Of a DNA stretch of 31,285 nucleotides, positions 15,389 through 24,316 are shown one piece after another. The translations under genes and the position numbers were made by a program. Below the pieces are notes generated by a model. It searched no databases. It was not told the DNA's origin and saw nothing but the letters and a program-made list of their open reading frames with translations. Within the stretch, counting starts at the first letter, position 1, and every line of letters starts with the position of its first letter. This DNA comes from LH-M37 sp965602855 (lineage in GTDB: Bacteria > Pseudomonadota > Gammaproteobacteria > SZUA-229): contig CBFCZV010000030.1 of NCBI GenBank assembly GCA_965602855.1, positions 1 through 31,285 on the forward strand. The letters are read 5' to 3'.

Positions 15389-16477
15389 ATGATGATTGAA
15401 TTTATACCCGACTTTCTGATTGCTCTCTGGAACTGGTTTTCGGTTGATGTTCAGACCGTGCTGATTATTCTGGGCAAGATTATTCTAATTCTTGCGCCGT
15501 TGATGATTGCTGTGGCTTACGTGACCTATGCAGAACGCAAAGTAATCGGTGCCATGCAGGTACGTATTGGACCGAACAGAGTGGGTTTCTTTGGTTTCAG
15601 ACTCTGGGGTTTAGGTCAGCCGATTGCTGATGCCGTCAAGTTGATGATGAAGGAAGTGATACTTCCTACCAAAGCCAACAAGTTTTTATTCCTGACCGCG
15701 CCTGTGCTTTCCATTGCTCCAGCGCTGGCGGCCTGGGCGGTAATACCATTTGATCGTGGTATGGCATTGACCGAAATTAACGCCGGACTGTTGTACGTGC
15801 TGGCTTTAACTTCGATTGGTGTTTACGGTGTCATCATCGCGGGTTGGGCGTCTAACTCTAAATACGCAATTTTGAGTGCACTGCGCGCCGGTGCCCAGAT
15901 TGTCGCTTATGAAATCGCCATGGGTTTTGCGCTGGTGGGTGTGTTGATGGCCAGCGGTAGTTTGAATCTGAGTGATATTGTTGAAGGTCAGGCCGGCGGT
16001 ATGAGTAACTGGTTTATCTGGCCGTTGCTGCCCTTGTTTTTTGTTTATTTTATTTCCGGTGTCGCTGAAACCAACCGCGCACCTTTTGATGTTGCCGAAG
16101 GTGAGTCCGAGATCGTCGCCGGTTTCCACGTCGAGTATTCAGGCATGGCCTTTGCGGTGTTCTTCCTCGCTGAATACGCCAATATCATTCTGATTTCTGC
16201 ATTGACTTCTCTGCTGTTCCTGGGCGGTTGGTTATCACCGTTTGAAAATATGGCGTTCGCACAAGGTACATTCCTGGCTGAAACTAGCATGTTGTGGTTC
16301 TTTGCTAAAACCGCATTCTTCATTTTCTGTTTCCTCTGGTTCCGTGCCACCTTCCCACGCTATCGTTATGATCAGATCATGCGCCTGGGCTGGAAAGTAT
16401 TTATACCGGTGACCATTTTCTGGCTATTTGTAGAGGCGATTATGCTTGTCTTTCAGTGGGGGCCATGGGCAGTTTAA
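15389..16477 (+). CDS. nuoH: NADH-quinone oxidoreductase subunit H
   Basis: A membrane subunit linking the quinone site to the proton pump, with about eight transmembrane helices in 362 residues. Conserved segments include YAERKVIGAMQVRIGPNRVG, the loop ISGVAETNRAPFDVAEGESE at the quinone entrance, and WFRATFPRYRYDQIM. Two consecutive ATG codons follow the nuoG stop directly. The gene ends overlapping the nuoI start by one base (TAATG). Confidence 0.98.
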   Translation: MMIEFIPDFLIALWNWFSVDVQTVLIILGKIILILAPLMIAVAYVTYAERKVIGAMQVRIGPNRVGFFGFRLWGLGQPIADAVKLMMKEVILPTKANKFLFLTAPVLSIAPALAAWAVIPFDRGMALTEINAGLLYVLALTSIGVYGVIIAGWASNSKYAILSALRAGAQIVAYEIAMGFALVGVLMASGSLNLSDIVEGQAGGMSNWFIWPLLPLFFVYFISGVAETNRAPFDVAEGESEIVAGFHVEYSGMAFAVFFLAEYANIILISALTSLLFLGGWLSPFENMAFAQGTFLAETSMLWFFAKTAFFIFCFLWFRATFPRYRYDQIMRLGWKVFIPVTIFWLFVEAIMLVFQWGPWAV

Positions 16478-16968
16478 TGATGAAAGCAATCGCACATTTT
16501 ATTAAGAGCTTCACCTTCTGGGAATTACTCAAAGGCCTGAGTGTTACTTTGCGTTATTTTTTCTCACGCAAGATTACGATTCAGTACCCGGAAGAAAAAA
16601 CACCGATGTCGCCACGCTTCCGTGGTCTACACGCACAACGTCGATATGCTAACGGCGAAGAACGTTGCATCGCCTGTAAGCTGTGTGAAGCGGTTTGTCC
16701 GGCACTGGCGATTACCATTGATGTGGAAGAGCGCGAAGATGGCTCACGTCGAACCAGTCGTTACGATATTGATTTGTTCAAATGCATTTACTGCGGTTTC
16801 TGTGAGGAAGCCTGTCCGGTGGATGCGATTGTAGAAACGCATATTTTTGAGTATCACTTTGAAGAGCGTGGTACTCAGATTATGACCAAGGAAAAATTGC
16901 TGGAAGTCGGTGATAAACACGAAACCGAAATTGCAGCCAATAAAGCAGCCGACGCGAAGTATAGATGA
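16477..16968 (+). CDS. nuoI: NADH-quinone oxidoreductase subunit I
   Basis: A ferredoxin-like subunit carrying clusters N6a and N6b. Two complete CxxCxxCxxxCP motifs are present: C64-C67-C70-C74 (CIACKLCEAVCP) and C103-C106-C109-C113 (CIYCGFCEEACP). The ATG at 16477 gives 163 residues, the usual length. An in-frame GTG at 16456 would extend it into nuoH without homology. It overlaps nuoJ by four bases. Confidence 0.97.
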   Translation: MMKAIAHFIKSFTFWELLKGLSVTLRYFFSRKITIQYPEEKTPMSPRFRGLHAQRRYANGEERCIACKLCEAVCPALAITIDVEEREDGSRRTSRYDIDLFKCIYCGFCEEACPVDAIVETHIFEYHFEERGTQIMTKEKLLEVGDKHETEIAANKAADAKYR

Positions 16969-17582
16969 TGACTTTTATTGATTTCACTTTTTACGTATTC
17001 GCCACCATGCTGATTGTTTCAGCACTGGGTGTGATTACTGCGCGTAATCCGGTTCATTCCGTTTTGTTACTGGTGCTTTCCTTCTTCAGTTGTTCTGCGC
17101 TCTGGTTATTGCTCGAAGCTGAATTTCTCGCCATTGTACTGGTGCTGGTTTATGTCGGCGCGGTGATGGTGTTGTTCCTGTTCGTGGTGATGATGCTCGA
17201 TATTAATATTGAACAGATGCGCAAAGGCTTTGTGCGTTATCTACCGATTGGTGCCTTGATTGCACTGGTGCTGGCCGCGCAAATGATCTGGGTGGTTGGT
17301 CCGGTGGGTCCTGATGTTCTGGCTGATGAGTCATTGCAACAGGCGGTTCGCCATGATGCTGATTACAGCAACACCAAAGAACTGGGTCGAATTCTGTATA
17401 CCGAATATGTGCTGCCGTTTGAGATTGCAGCGGTGATTTTGCTGGTCGCGATTGTGGCTGCGATTTCATTGACCTTGCGTCGTCGTCCTAAGACTAAATA
17501 TCAGACGCCGAGCAAACAGATTAAAGTGAAACGTAATGATCGTTTGCGTATTGTGAAAATGGATGCCGAGGCGAAGGAGTAA
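16965..17582 (+). CDS. nuoJ: NADH-quinone oxidoreductase subunit J
   Basis: A membrane subunit with five predicted helices in 205 residues. The third helix contains the conserved VLVYVGAVMVLFLFVVMML with its pi-bulge glycine region, involved in coupling quinone chemistry to proton channels. ARNPVHSVLLL is also typical. The C-terminal tail (about residues 170-205) is basic and cytoplasmic. The ATG at 16965 overlaps the nuoI stop. Confidence 0.96.
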   Translation: MMTFIDFTFYVFATMLIVSALGVITARNPVHSVLLLVLSFFSCSALWLLLEAEFLAIVLVLVYVGAVMVLFLFVVMMLDINIEQMRKGFVRYLPIGALIALVLAAQMIWVVGPVGPDVLADESLQQAVRHDADYSNTKELGRILYTEYVLPFEIAAVILLVAIVAAISLTLRRRPKTKYQTPSKQIKVKRNDRLRIVKMDAEAKE

Positions 17583-17587
17583 TTATT

Positions 17588-17899
17588 ATGCTTACAGTAT
17601 CCCTATCAAGTTATCTGACACTGGGCGCAATTTTGTTCGCCATCAGTGTTGCCGGTATTTTCCTCAACAGAAAGAACGTCATCGTCCTGTTGATGTGTGT
17701 TGAACTGATGCTGCTGGCGGCGAATATTAATTTTATTGCTTTCTCACACTATTTGAATGATGTGGCCGGACAGGTGTTTGTCTTCTTTATATTGACCGTT
17801 GCTGCCGCCGAAGCCGCGATTGGTTTGGCGATATTAGTGGTGCTGTTCCGTAATCGTCGCACCATCGACGTTGATCAACTTGACGAGATGAAGGGTTAG
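17588..17899 (+). CDS. nuoK: NADH-quinone oxidoreductase subunit K
   Basis: A small three-helix membrane subunit (103 residues), related to MrpC. The conserved membrane glutamate lies in LLMCVELMLLAANINF in helix 2. The C-terminal AAAEAAIGLAILVVLFRNR is typical. A strong ribosome binding site (AAGGAG) ends at the nuoJ stop. nuoL starts one base after its stop. Confidence 0.97.
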   Translation: MLTVSLSSYLTLGAILFAISVAGIFLNRKNVIVLLMCVELMLLAANINFIAFSHYLNDVAGQVFVFFILTVAAAEAAIGLAILVVLFRNRRTIDVDQLDEMKG

Positions 17900-17900
17900 T

Positions 17901-19889
17901 ATGGAATCGTTATATCTAGCTATACCGCTGGCTTCTCTTCTGGGTGCAATCATCGCCGGCTTCTTTGGCGGTTATATTGGACGCAAGGGTGCGCACACAG
18001 CAACAATTTTAGGTGTCGGTACTTCCTTCGTGCTCGCCTTACTCGCCTTGAATCACCACGTCTTCAATGGCGCTGACGCCTATAACGCAACGGTTTATAC
18101 CTGGATGATTTCCGAAGGTATGCGTTTTGAAATTGGCTTCCTGATCGATAACCTGACTGTGATGATGATGGCGGTAGTGACCGGTGTCTCATTGGCAGTG
18201 CACGTTTATACCATTGGTTATATGGCTGATGATGAGCATAACTGGCCTAATGATTCATTGGCTGGTACAAATTCTTATCAGCGTTTCTTCAGTTATATTT
18301 CCCTGTTTACCTTCTCCATGCTGATGCTGGTGATGTCCAACAACTTCCTGCAACTGTTCTTCGGCTGGGAAGCGGTAGGTCTGGTTTCTTATTTGCTGAT
18401 TGGTTTCTGGTCGGTTCGCCCAACGGCTGTTTATGCGAACATGAAAGCCTTTCTGGTGAACCGTGTTGGTGACTTTGGTTTTATTCTGGGGATTGCTGCG
18501 GTTGTTATGTACACCGGTTCGCTGGACTACTACGAAGTTTTTGGCCAAGTCGAAGATATGTCATCACAGAGTATGACCATATTCTCCGGTGTTGAATGGA
18601 ATGTGGTTTCTGTTATTTGTATTTTGCTGTTCATCGGTGCCATGGGTAAATCAGCGCAGGTACCATTGCACGTCTGGTTGCCCGATTCGATGGAAGGCCC
18701 AACGCCGATTTCTGCTTTGATTCACGCGGCTACCATGGTGACCGCTGGTATCTTTATGGTGACTCGCATGTCACCAATGTTTGAATACTCCGATGCGGCT
18801 TTGAGTTTCATCATGGTGATTGGTGCAATTACGGCATTCACTATGGGCTTGATCGGTGTAGTGCAAAACGACATCAAACGCGTGGTAGCTTATTCAACAC
18901 TGTCACAGCTGGGTTACATGACGGTGGCACTGGGTGCGTCAGCTTATTCAGTTGCCGTGTTCCATTTGATGACTCACGCTTTCTTTAAAGCACTGCTGTT
19001 CTTAGCCGCGGGTTCAGTGATTATCGCCATGCATCACGAACAGGATATGCGCAAGATGGGCGGCCTGAAAAAATACCTGCCGATTACTTACTGGACATCA
19101 CTGGTGGGTTCGCTGGCTTTGATCGGCTTCCCTGGTTTCTCAGGCTTCTTCTCAAAAGATTCGATTATTGAAGTCGTGCATTTATCTAATCTTCCTGGTT
19201 CTGATATTGCTTACTATGCTGTACTGGGTGGTGTGTTGATTACCGCATTCTATACCTTCCGTATGTTCTTTATGGTGTTCCACGGTGAAGAGCGTATGGA
19301 TAAACACACCAAAGAACATTTGCATGAGCCACCGAAGGTTGTTACTTTCCCATTGATTGCTCTGGCGATTCCATCGGTAGTGATCGGTGCCATGACAATC
19401 AAGACCATGGTGTTTGGCGATTACTTTGGTGATGCGATATTTATTAGTGAGTCACACAATGCGCTAGCTAAATTTAGTGAAGGCTTCCACGGTGTTTGGG
19501 GTTTTGTTGAACACGGTTTCAAAGGACCAGCTTTGTATTTTGCAGCAGCTGGTGTGCTTGCCGCATGGTGGATGTACATCAAGCAACCGGGCAGTGCCGA
19601 TTTCTGGGTTAAAAAATTATCGTGGTTGCACAAATTATTAGATAACAAATATTACCTTGATGATGTCAATGCTAAGGCCTTCGGTGAGGGTAGTGTTGGT
19701 TTGGGTAACAGTTTGTGGAAGTTTGGAGACAGGGCGATTATCGATGGTTTCTTCGTTAACGGTTCCGCAAAAATGGTTGCCTGGTTCGCTGGTGTTGCCA
19801 GAAAAGCACAAACAGGTTTGTTGTATCACTATGCCTTCGCCATGATTATTGGTGTGCTGGGCTTGCTGACCACGTTTGTAATATTTTAA
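17901..19889 (+). CDS. nuoL: NADH-quinone oxidoreductase subunit L
   Basis: The distal antiporter-like proton-pumping subunit, 662 residues with many transmembrane helices and a long C-terminal lateral helix region. Signature segments are FFGWEAVGLVSYLLIGFW (conserved Glu), GAMGKSAQVPLHVWLPDSM (conserved Lys), GPTPISALIHAATMVTAG and the AYSTLSQLGYM helix. The length matches family members that retain the traverse helix. A 41-base gap separates it from nuoM. Confidence 0.97.
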   Translation: MESLYLAIPLASLLGAIIAGFFGGYIGRKGAHTATILGVGTSFVLALLALNHHVFNGADAYNATVYTWMISEGMRFEIGFLIDNLTVMMMAVVTGVSLAVHVYTIGYMADDEHNWPNDSLAGTNSYQRFFSYISLFTFSMLMLVMSNNFLQLFFGWEAVGLVSYLLIGFWSVRPTAVYANMKAFLVNRVGDFGFILGIAAVVMYTGSLDYYEVFGQVEDMSSQSMTIFSGVEWNVVSVICILLFIGAMGKSAQVPLHVWLPDSMEGPTPISALIHAATMVTAGIFMVTRMSPMFEYSDAALSFIMVIGAITAFTMGLIGVVQNDIKRVVAYSTLSQLGYMTVALGASAYSVAVFHLMTHAFFKALLFLAAGSVIIAMHHEQDMRKMGGLKKYLPITYWTSLVGSLALIGFPGFSGFFSKDSIIEVVHLSNLPGSDIAYYAVLGGVLITAFYTFRMFFMVFHGEERMDKHTKEHLHEPPKVVTFPLIALAIPSVVIGAMTIKTMVFGDYFGDAIFISESHNALAKFSEGFHGVWGFVEHGFKGPALYFAAAGVLAAWWMYIKQPGSADFWVKKLSWLHKLLDNKYYLDDVNAKAFGEGSVGLGNSLWKFGDRAIIDGFFVNGSAKMVAWFAGVARKAQTGLLYHYAFAMIIGVLGLLTTFVIF

Positions 19890-19930
19890 TTTTATTTAGC
19901 ATTTAGACAGGTTACTGAAAAGGGTTTTAT

Positions 19931-21454
19931 ATGTTTGCCGATTGGCCATTGCTTAGCCTCACAGTTTGGGTACCTATATTAGGTGGTATCGCCGTACTTT
20001 TGTCAGGAGACAAGGGCGACGCTACGGGCGTCCGTCGTCTGGCGCTGGTGGTTTCAGCTGTCACCTTTCTTTTAAGTCTGGGTCTGTATACAGGTTTTGA
20101 TATCAGTACTGCCGAGATGCAGTTTGTCGAGCGTTATGAATGGATAGGCGCGTTTGATATTTTCTATCATTTTGGTGTTGATGGTATTTCGATGCCGTTG
20201 ATTATCCTGACAACCTTCACCACGATACTGGTGATCGTTGCCTCCTGGGAAGTGATTCAGAAAAAACCATCACAATACCTGGCCGCGTTCCTGATTATGG
20301 AAGGTTTGATGGTTGGTGTCTTTGCCGCACTGGATTCAATTCTGTTCTACGTGTTCTGGGAAGGCATGCTAGTACCGATGTTTATTCTTATCGGTGTCTG
20401 GGGTGGCGAGCGCAGAGTTTATGCCACCATCAAGTTCTTCATCTACACCTTCATCGGTTCGGTGTTCATGCTGGTGGCGTTGATCTACATGTATTATCAG
20501 GGCGGCAGCTTCGCTATTCTCGATATGCACGACTTGCAGCTGACGCTTGATGAACAGCTATTAATTTTTATTGCTTTCTTGATGGCGTTCGCCGTGAAAG
20601 TGCCAATGTGGCCAGTACACACCTGGTTACCGGATGCTCATGTTGAAGCACCCACGGGTGGTTCAGTAATTTTGGCAGCGATCATGTTGAAGATTGGTGG
20701 TTATGGCTTCCTGCGTTTTAGTTTGCCGATTACACCGGATGCGAGTCATACGCTGGACTGGTTGATTATTGCCATGTCATTGATCGCGGTGGTTTACATT
20801 GGTTTTGTCGCGCTGGTGCAGAAAGACATGAAGAAGCTGGTGGCTTATTCATCGATCGCGCACATGGGTTTTGTAACTCTGGGTCTGTTCGTGGTTTTCC
20901 AGATTTGGGAGAACCCAGCAAATACAGATGGCAGTGGCGCGATTCTGGCGGTTGAAGGTGCCATGGTGCAGATGATTTCACACGGCTTTATTTCAGGCGC
21001 CATGTTCCTGATGATCGGCGTGCTTTACGACCGCATGCACACTCGCAATATTCACGATTACGGTGGTGTGGTGAATACCATGCCGATCTTTGCCGCCTTC
21101 GCAGTTTTCTTCGCCATGGCGAATGCAGGCCTGCCGGGAACTTCAGGTTTCGTCGGTGAGTTCATGGTGATCATTGCCAGCTTCCACGCTAACTTCTGGT
21201 ATGCCTTCCTTGCGGCAACCACTTTGATTCTGGGAGCGGCTTATACTTTGTGGATGGTGAAGCGCGTGTTCTACGGTGAAGTGGCGAACGACAATGTACG
21301 TGCTTTGAAAGATTTGAATCAGCGCGAGTTCATTATCATGTCTACTTTGGCTATCGCAGTACTGGTTATGGGTTTGTGGCCCGCGCCGGTGGTTGAAGTC
21401 ATGCACGCTACGATAGAAAACTTGTTGCAGCACATAGCTGTATCGAAAATTTAA
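19931..21454 (+). CDS. nuoM: NADH-quinone oxidoreductase subunit M
   Basis: An antiporter-like proton-pumping subunit, 507 residues. Motifs include FYVFWEGMLVPMFILIGVWG with the conserved Glu, AFAVKVPMWPVHTWLPDAHV with the conserved Lys, EAPTGGSVILA and YSSIAHMGFV. The ATG at 19931 is preceded by AAAAGG. It is followed 16 bases later by nuoN. Confidence 0.97.
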   Translation: MFADWPLLSLTVWVPILGGIAVLLSGDKGDATGVRRLALVVSAVTFLLSLGLYTGFDISTAEMQFVERYEWIGAFDIFYHFGVDGISMPLIILTTFTTILVIVASWEVIQKKPSQYLAAFLIMEGLMVGVFAALDSILFYVFWEGMLVPMFILIGVWGGERRVYATIKFFIYTFIGSVFMLVALIYMYYQGGSFAILDMHDLQLTLDEQLLIFIAFLMAFAVKVPMWPVHTWLPDAHVEAPTGGSVILAAIMLKIGGYGFLRFSLPITPDASHTLDWLIIAMSLIAVVYIGFVALVQKDMKKLVAYSSIAHMGFVTLGLFVVFQIWENPANTDGSGAILAVEGAMVQMISHGFISGAMFLMIGVLYDRMHTRNIHDYGGVVNTMPIFAAFAVFFAMANAGLPGTSGFVGEFMVIIASFHANFWYAFLAATTLILGAAYTLWMVKRVFYGEVANDNVRALKDLNQREFIIMSTLAIAVLVMGLWPAPVVEVMHATIENLLQHIAVSKI

Positions 21455-21470
21455 ACAGGCTGATTAAACG

Positions 21471-22904
21471 ATGACACTTGAATCACTTAATTATCTAACA
21501 GCGTCGCCAGAAATTTTTCTGCTGGCTATGGCCTGTCTTGTGCTGGTTGTTGATGCGTTTATCAGTGATGATAAGCGTGATTTCAGTTATCTTTTAGCGC
21601 AATTCACTTTGGTAGGTACCTTTGTGCTGGTGATGATGGCGCAGGTCGACGGCAAAGTTGTGTCTTTCAACGGCATGTTTGTGCAGGACGCAATGTCGAT
21701 AGTACTGAAGCTGTTTATTCTGGCCATATCAGCCGTTACTTTTGTTTATTCCAGAGATTATCTAAAAGACCGTAACATCTACAAAGGCGAGTTCTACGTG
21801 CTTGGCCTGTTCGCCGTGCTAGGTATGATGTTGATGGTATCGGCTAATAATCTGCTGATGATTTATCTAGGTCTGGAGCTATTGTCATTGTGTCTGTACG
21901 CCATGGTGGCTTTCAATCGTGATGATGGCAAGGCTTCGGAAGCGGCGATGAAATACTTTGTGCTGGGTGCGATTGCTTCAGGTATGTTGCTCTACGGCAT
22001 GTCGATTCTGTACGGCCTGTCAGGCAGTCTGGTCATTTCGGATATCGCCGTTGCGGTTAATCAGGCAACCGATACTCGTATCGGTATGGTCTTTGCGCTG
22101 GTCTTTATTCTGGTCGCACTGGCATTCAAACTGGGTGCGGTGCCATTCCACATGTGGGTGCCCGATGTTTATCAGGGTTCCCCTACAGCGGTAACAGCAT
22201 TCATCGGTACGGCACCAAAACTGGCTGGTTTCGCCATGATTATTCGTCTGCTTGTTGAAGGCATGGGCGAGTTGCAGACCGACTGGCAGCAGATGCTGAT
22301 TATTCTTGCTGTATTGTCGATGGCAACGGGTAACGTCATCGCGATTGCGCAGACCAATATCAAACGTATGCTGGCTTATTCGACGATTTCACACGTCGGC
22401 TTTATCCTGCTGGGTATTCTTGCCGGCACTCAGGAAGCCTACGCTTCAGCCATGTTCTACACAATTTCCTATGCCATCATGTCCCTCGGCGGATTCGGCA
22501 TTATCATGCTACTGGCTCGCAAAGGCTTCGAAGCCGAGAACCTGGACGACTTCCGCGGACTCAACCAACGCAGCCCCTGGTTCGCCTTTTTGATGCTGGT
22601 GCTGATGTTATCGATGGCAGGTGTTCCGCCCACAGTAGGCTTCTGGGCGAAACTGGCGGTGCTCAAAGTCATCGTAGAAATCGACATGCTCTGGCTCGCA
22701 CTGGTCGCCGTGTTCTTCTCGATCATCGGTATCTTCTACTATCTACGCGTAATCAAGGTGATGTACTTTGATGAAGCCGTGGATGATCAGCCGCTGAGCT
22801 GTAGTCTCGATATGCGTGTTACATTGAGTTCCAATGCATTGCTGATTTTGGCTCTGGGCGTTTATCCTGCGGGTTTGATGTCGCTTTGTTTGTCTGTGTT
22901 TTAG
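21471..22904 (+). CDS. nuoN: NADH-quinone oxidoreductase subunit N
   Basis: The third antiporter-like subunit, 477 residues, closing the operon. Motifs include YLGLELLSLCLYAMVAF (conserved Glu), FKLGAVPFHMWVPDVYQGSP (conserved Lys), TAFIGTAPKLAG and LAYSTISHVGFIL. Part of the 3' half (about 22430-22740) uses many more C-ending codons than its flanks or the other nuo genes. No terminator of the usual form follows; a 115-bp palindromic repeat begins 46 bases after the stop. Confidence 0.97.
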   Translation: MTLESLNYLTASPEIFLLAMACLVLVVDAFISDDKRDFSYLLAQFTLVGTFVLVMMAQVDGKVVSFNGMFVQDAMSIVLKLFILAISAVTFVYSRDYLKDRNIYKGEFYVLGLFAVLGMMLMVSANNLLMIYLGLELLSLCLYAMVAFNRDDGKASEAAMKYFVLGAIASGMLLYGMSILYGLSGSLVISDIAVAVNQATDTRIGMVFALVFILVALAFKLGAVPFHMWVPDVYQGSPTAVTAFIGTAPKLAGFAMIIRLLVEGMGELQTDWQQMLIILAVLSMATGNVIAIAQTNIKRMLAYSTISHVGFILLGILAGTQEAYASAMFYTISYAIMSLGGFGIIMLLARKGFEAENLDDFRGLNQRSPWFAFLMLVLMLSMAGVPPTVGFWAKLAVLKVIVEIDMLWLALVAVFFSIIGIFYYLRVIKVMYFDEAVDDQPLSCSLDMRVTLSSNALLILALGVYPAGLMSLCLSVF

Positions 22905-22950
22905 GTTTTGTTTATCGCAGATTGGGAAAAGTTTTTGCTGCAAAAAAATT

Positions 22951-23065
22951 GTAGGATGTCGGTGAGGTACGAACCGCATCTGTCGAGAAGGTTTTGTTTG
23001 AGGTTAAGGTGAAGAAAATATACCGCGAACGATGCGGTTTATAAAAAACATTCACCGTATCCTAC
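22951..23065. repeat. 115-bp palindromic intergenic repeat (REP/MITE-like)
   Basis: The outer arms GTAGGAT-GT-CGGTGA (22951-22965) and TTCACCG-TATCCTAC (23051-23065) are inverted copies with a small bulge. A perfect 9-bp inner pair, AACCGCATC (22972-22980) with GATGCGGTT (23031-23039), lies inside them, leaving a 50-base AT-rich centre. It encodes nothing. The ends begin GTAGG, as in a widespread family of dispersed repeats in Gammaproteobacteria (recalled, not searched). It occupies most of the gap between nuoN and pilU and may end nuo transcripts. Confidence 0.75.
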
Positions 23066-23118
23066 GAACTGCCTTGTGTATACTGTCTAATATCTAAAAT
23101 ATAACCCCCAGGATACAA

Positions 23119-24222
23119 ATGAAAGTCTCACCCTTCCTGAAAGTCCTTTCTGAAAATGATGGTTCAGATTTTTATTTTTTGACAGGAGCCTTACCCAGCG
23201 CCAAGTTTGAAGGTCAACTCAAATCAATAGGTAAAGATAAGCTGCCACCCGGATATGTGGAGCAACTAGCCAATGAATTGATGAGTGAAAAACAAAAAGT
23301 TGAATTCAGTAACAAGCCAGAAATGAACCTTGCTCTGTCAGTGTCGGGTGTGGGCCGATTCAGGGTCAATATATATAGGCAACGCGGTGAAGTGTCGATG
23401 GTAGTACGTCATATCAAAACTGATATTCCAAGTATTGAATCACTGGGCTTACCTGAGGTGCTCAAAAAAACAGTCATGGCTCGACGGGGACTGGTATTAT
23501 TTATTGGTGGCACAGGGATGGGGAAATCAACGTCATTAGCCGCTCTGATCGAACATAGAAATGTGAACTCAAAAGATCATATTATTACTATTGAAGATCC
23601 TATTGAATTTATCTATCAGCATAAAAATTGCATCATCAGTCAGCGTGAAATAGGCATGGATACCGATTGTTGGGCGGATGCACTAACAAATGCCATGCGA
23701 CAGGCACCCGATGTAATTCTCATCGGTGAGATCCGTGACATTGAAACAATGGAGCATGCTCTATCCTTTGCCGAATCAGGACATCTCACACTTGCTACAT
23801 TACATGCAAATAATGCCAGCCAGGCGCTGGATCGCATCATCAACTTCTTCCCCGCTGATAAACACAAAACATTGCTGCAGGATCTGTCTCTCAATATGCG
23901 AGCATTTGTATCACAGCGTCTAATCAAAATGGTAGACAAAAAAAGATGTGCTGCCTTCGAAGTTCTACTGAATACACCCCGCATGGCTGAGCTTATCAGG
24001 GACTGCAATATAGCAGAAATAAAAGAGCTGATGAAACAATCAGAACATGAAGGTATGCAAACCTTTGATAGCAGCTTGTTCAAGCTGTACGAAGACGGAA
24101 AAATATCTCGTGAAGAAGTTCTGAAAAATGCTGATAGTGAGAATGAAGTAATGCAAAAAATGGGTTTCAGTAAAAAAGAAAATCCTCAGGGTGATGTAGA
24201 AGATCTGGTATTTCCAGAATAG
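23119..24222 (+). CDS. pilU: Type IV pilus retraction ATPase, PilU type
   Basis: A hexameric cytoplasmic ATPase that works with PilT to retract type IV pili. PilT/PilU features: an N-terminal PAS-like part (1-100), Walker A GGTGMGKS at 130-137 (K136), the Asp box ITIEDPIEF, Walker B VILIGE at 199-204 and the His box with H222 and H229 (HLTLATLHANN). The C-terminal half (LNTPRMAELI, KELMKQSEHEGMQTFD) is closer to PilU than PilT. Met134 replaces the usual Thr of the GATGTGKS loop. It is 367 residues with an AGGA ribosome binding site. pilT, its usual neighbour, is absent. The flanking DNA is AT-rich, with no convincing promoter. Confidence 0.88.
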   Translation: MKVSPFLKVLSENDGSDFYFLTGALPSAKFEGQLKSIGKDKLPPGYVEQLANELMSEKQKVEFSNKPEMNLALSVSGVGRFRVNIYRQRGEVSMVVRHIKTDIPSIESLGLPEVLKKTVMARRGLVLFIGGTGMGKSTSLAALIEHRNVNSKDHIITIEDPIEFIYQHKNCIISQREIGMDTDCWADALTNAMRQAPDVILIGEIRDIETMEHALSFAESGHLTLATLHANNASQALDRIINFFPADKHKTLLQDLSLNMRAFVSQRLIKMVDKKRCAAFEVLLNTPRMAELIRDCNIAEIKELMKQSEHEGMQTFDSSLFKLYEDGKISREEVLKNADSENEVMQKMGFSKKENPQGDVEDLVFPE

Positions 24223-24242
24223 AATTATATAAAAGAAAGCGT

Positions 24243-24264
24243 TAAAGGGGGGCTGCCCCCTTTA
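24243..24264. terminator. Hairpin between convergent pilU and soxA
   Basis: TAAAGGGGG (24243-24251), loop GCTG, and CCCCCTTTA (24256-24264) form a perfect 9-bp stem 20 bases after the pilU stop. The T residues lie in the stem rather than after it, so termination strength is uncertain. The symmetry would let it serve pilU on the plus strand and soxA on the minus strand. Confidence 0.65.
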
Positions 24265-24316
24265 CACGATTGCACCTTGCCGTGTAGGTAGCTGGGTACG
24301 GTGCTGCAAGGGTTTG

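Noticed and set aside
24274..24312. CCTTGC/GCAAGG inverted pair downstream of soxA as a terminator
   Set aside because: A 6-bp stem with a loop of over 20 bases and no T tract is too weak; the hairpin at 24243-24264 is a better candidate.
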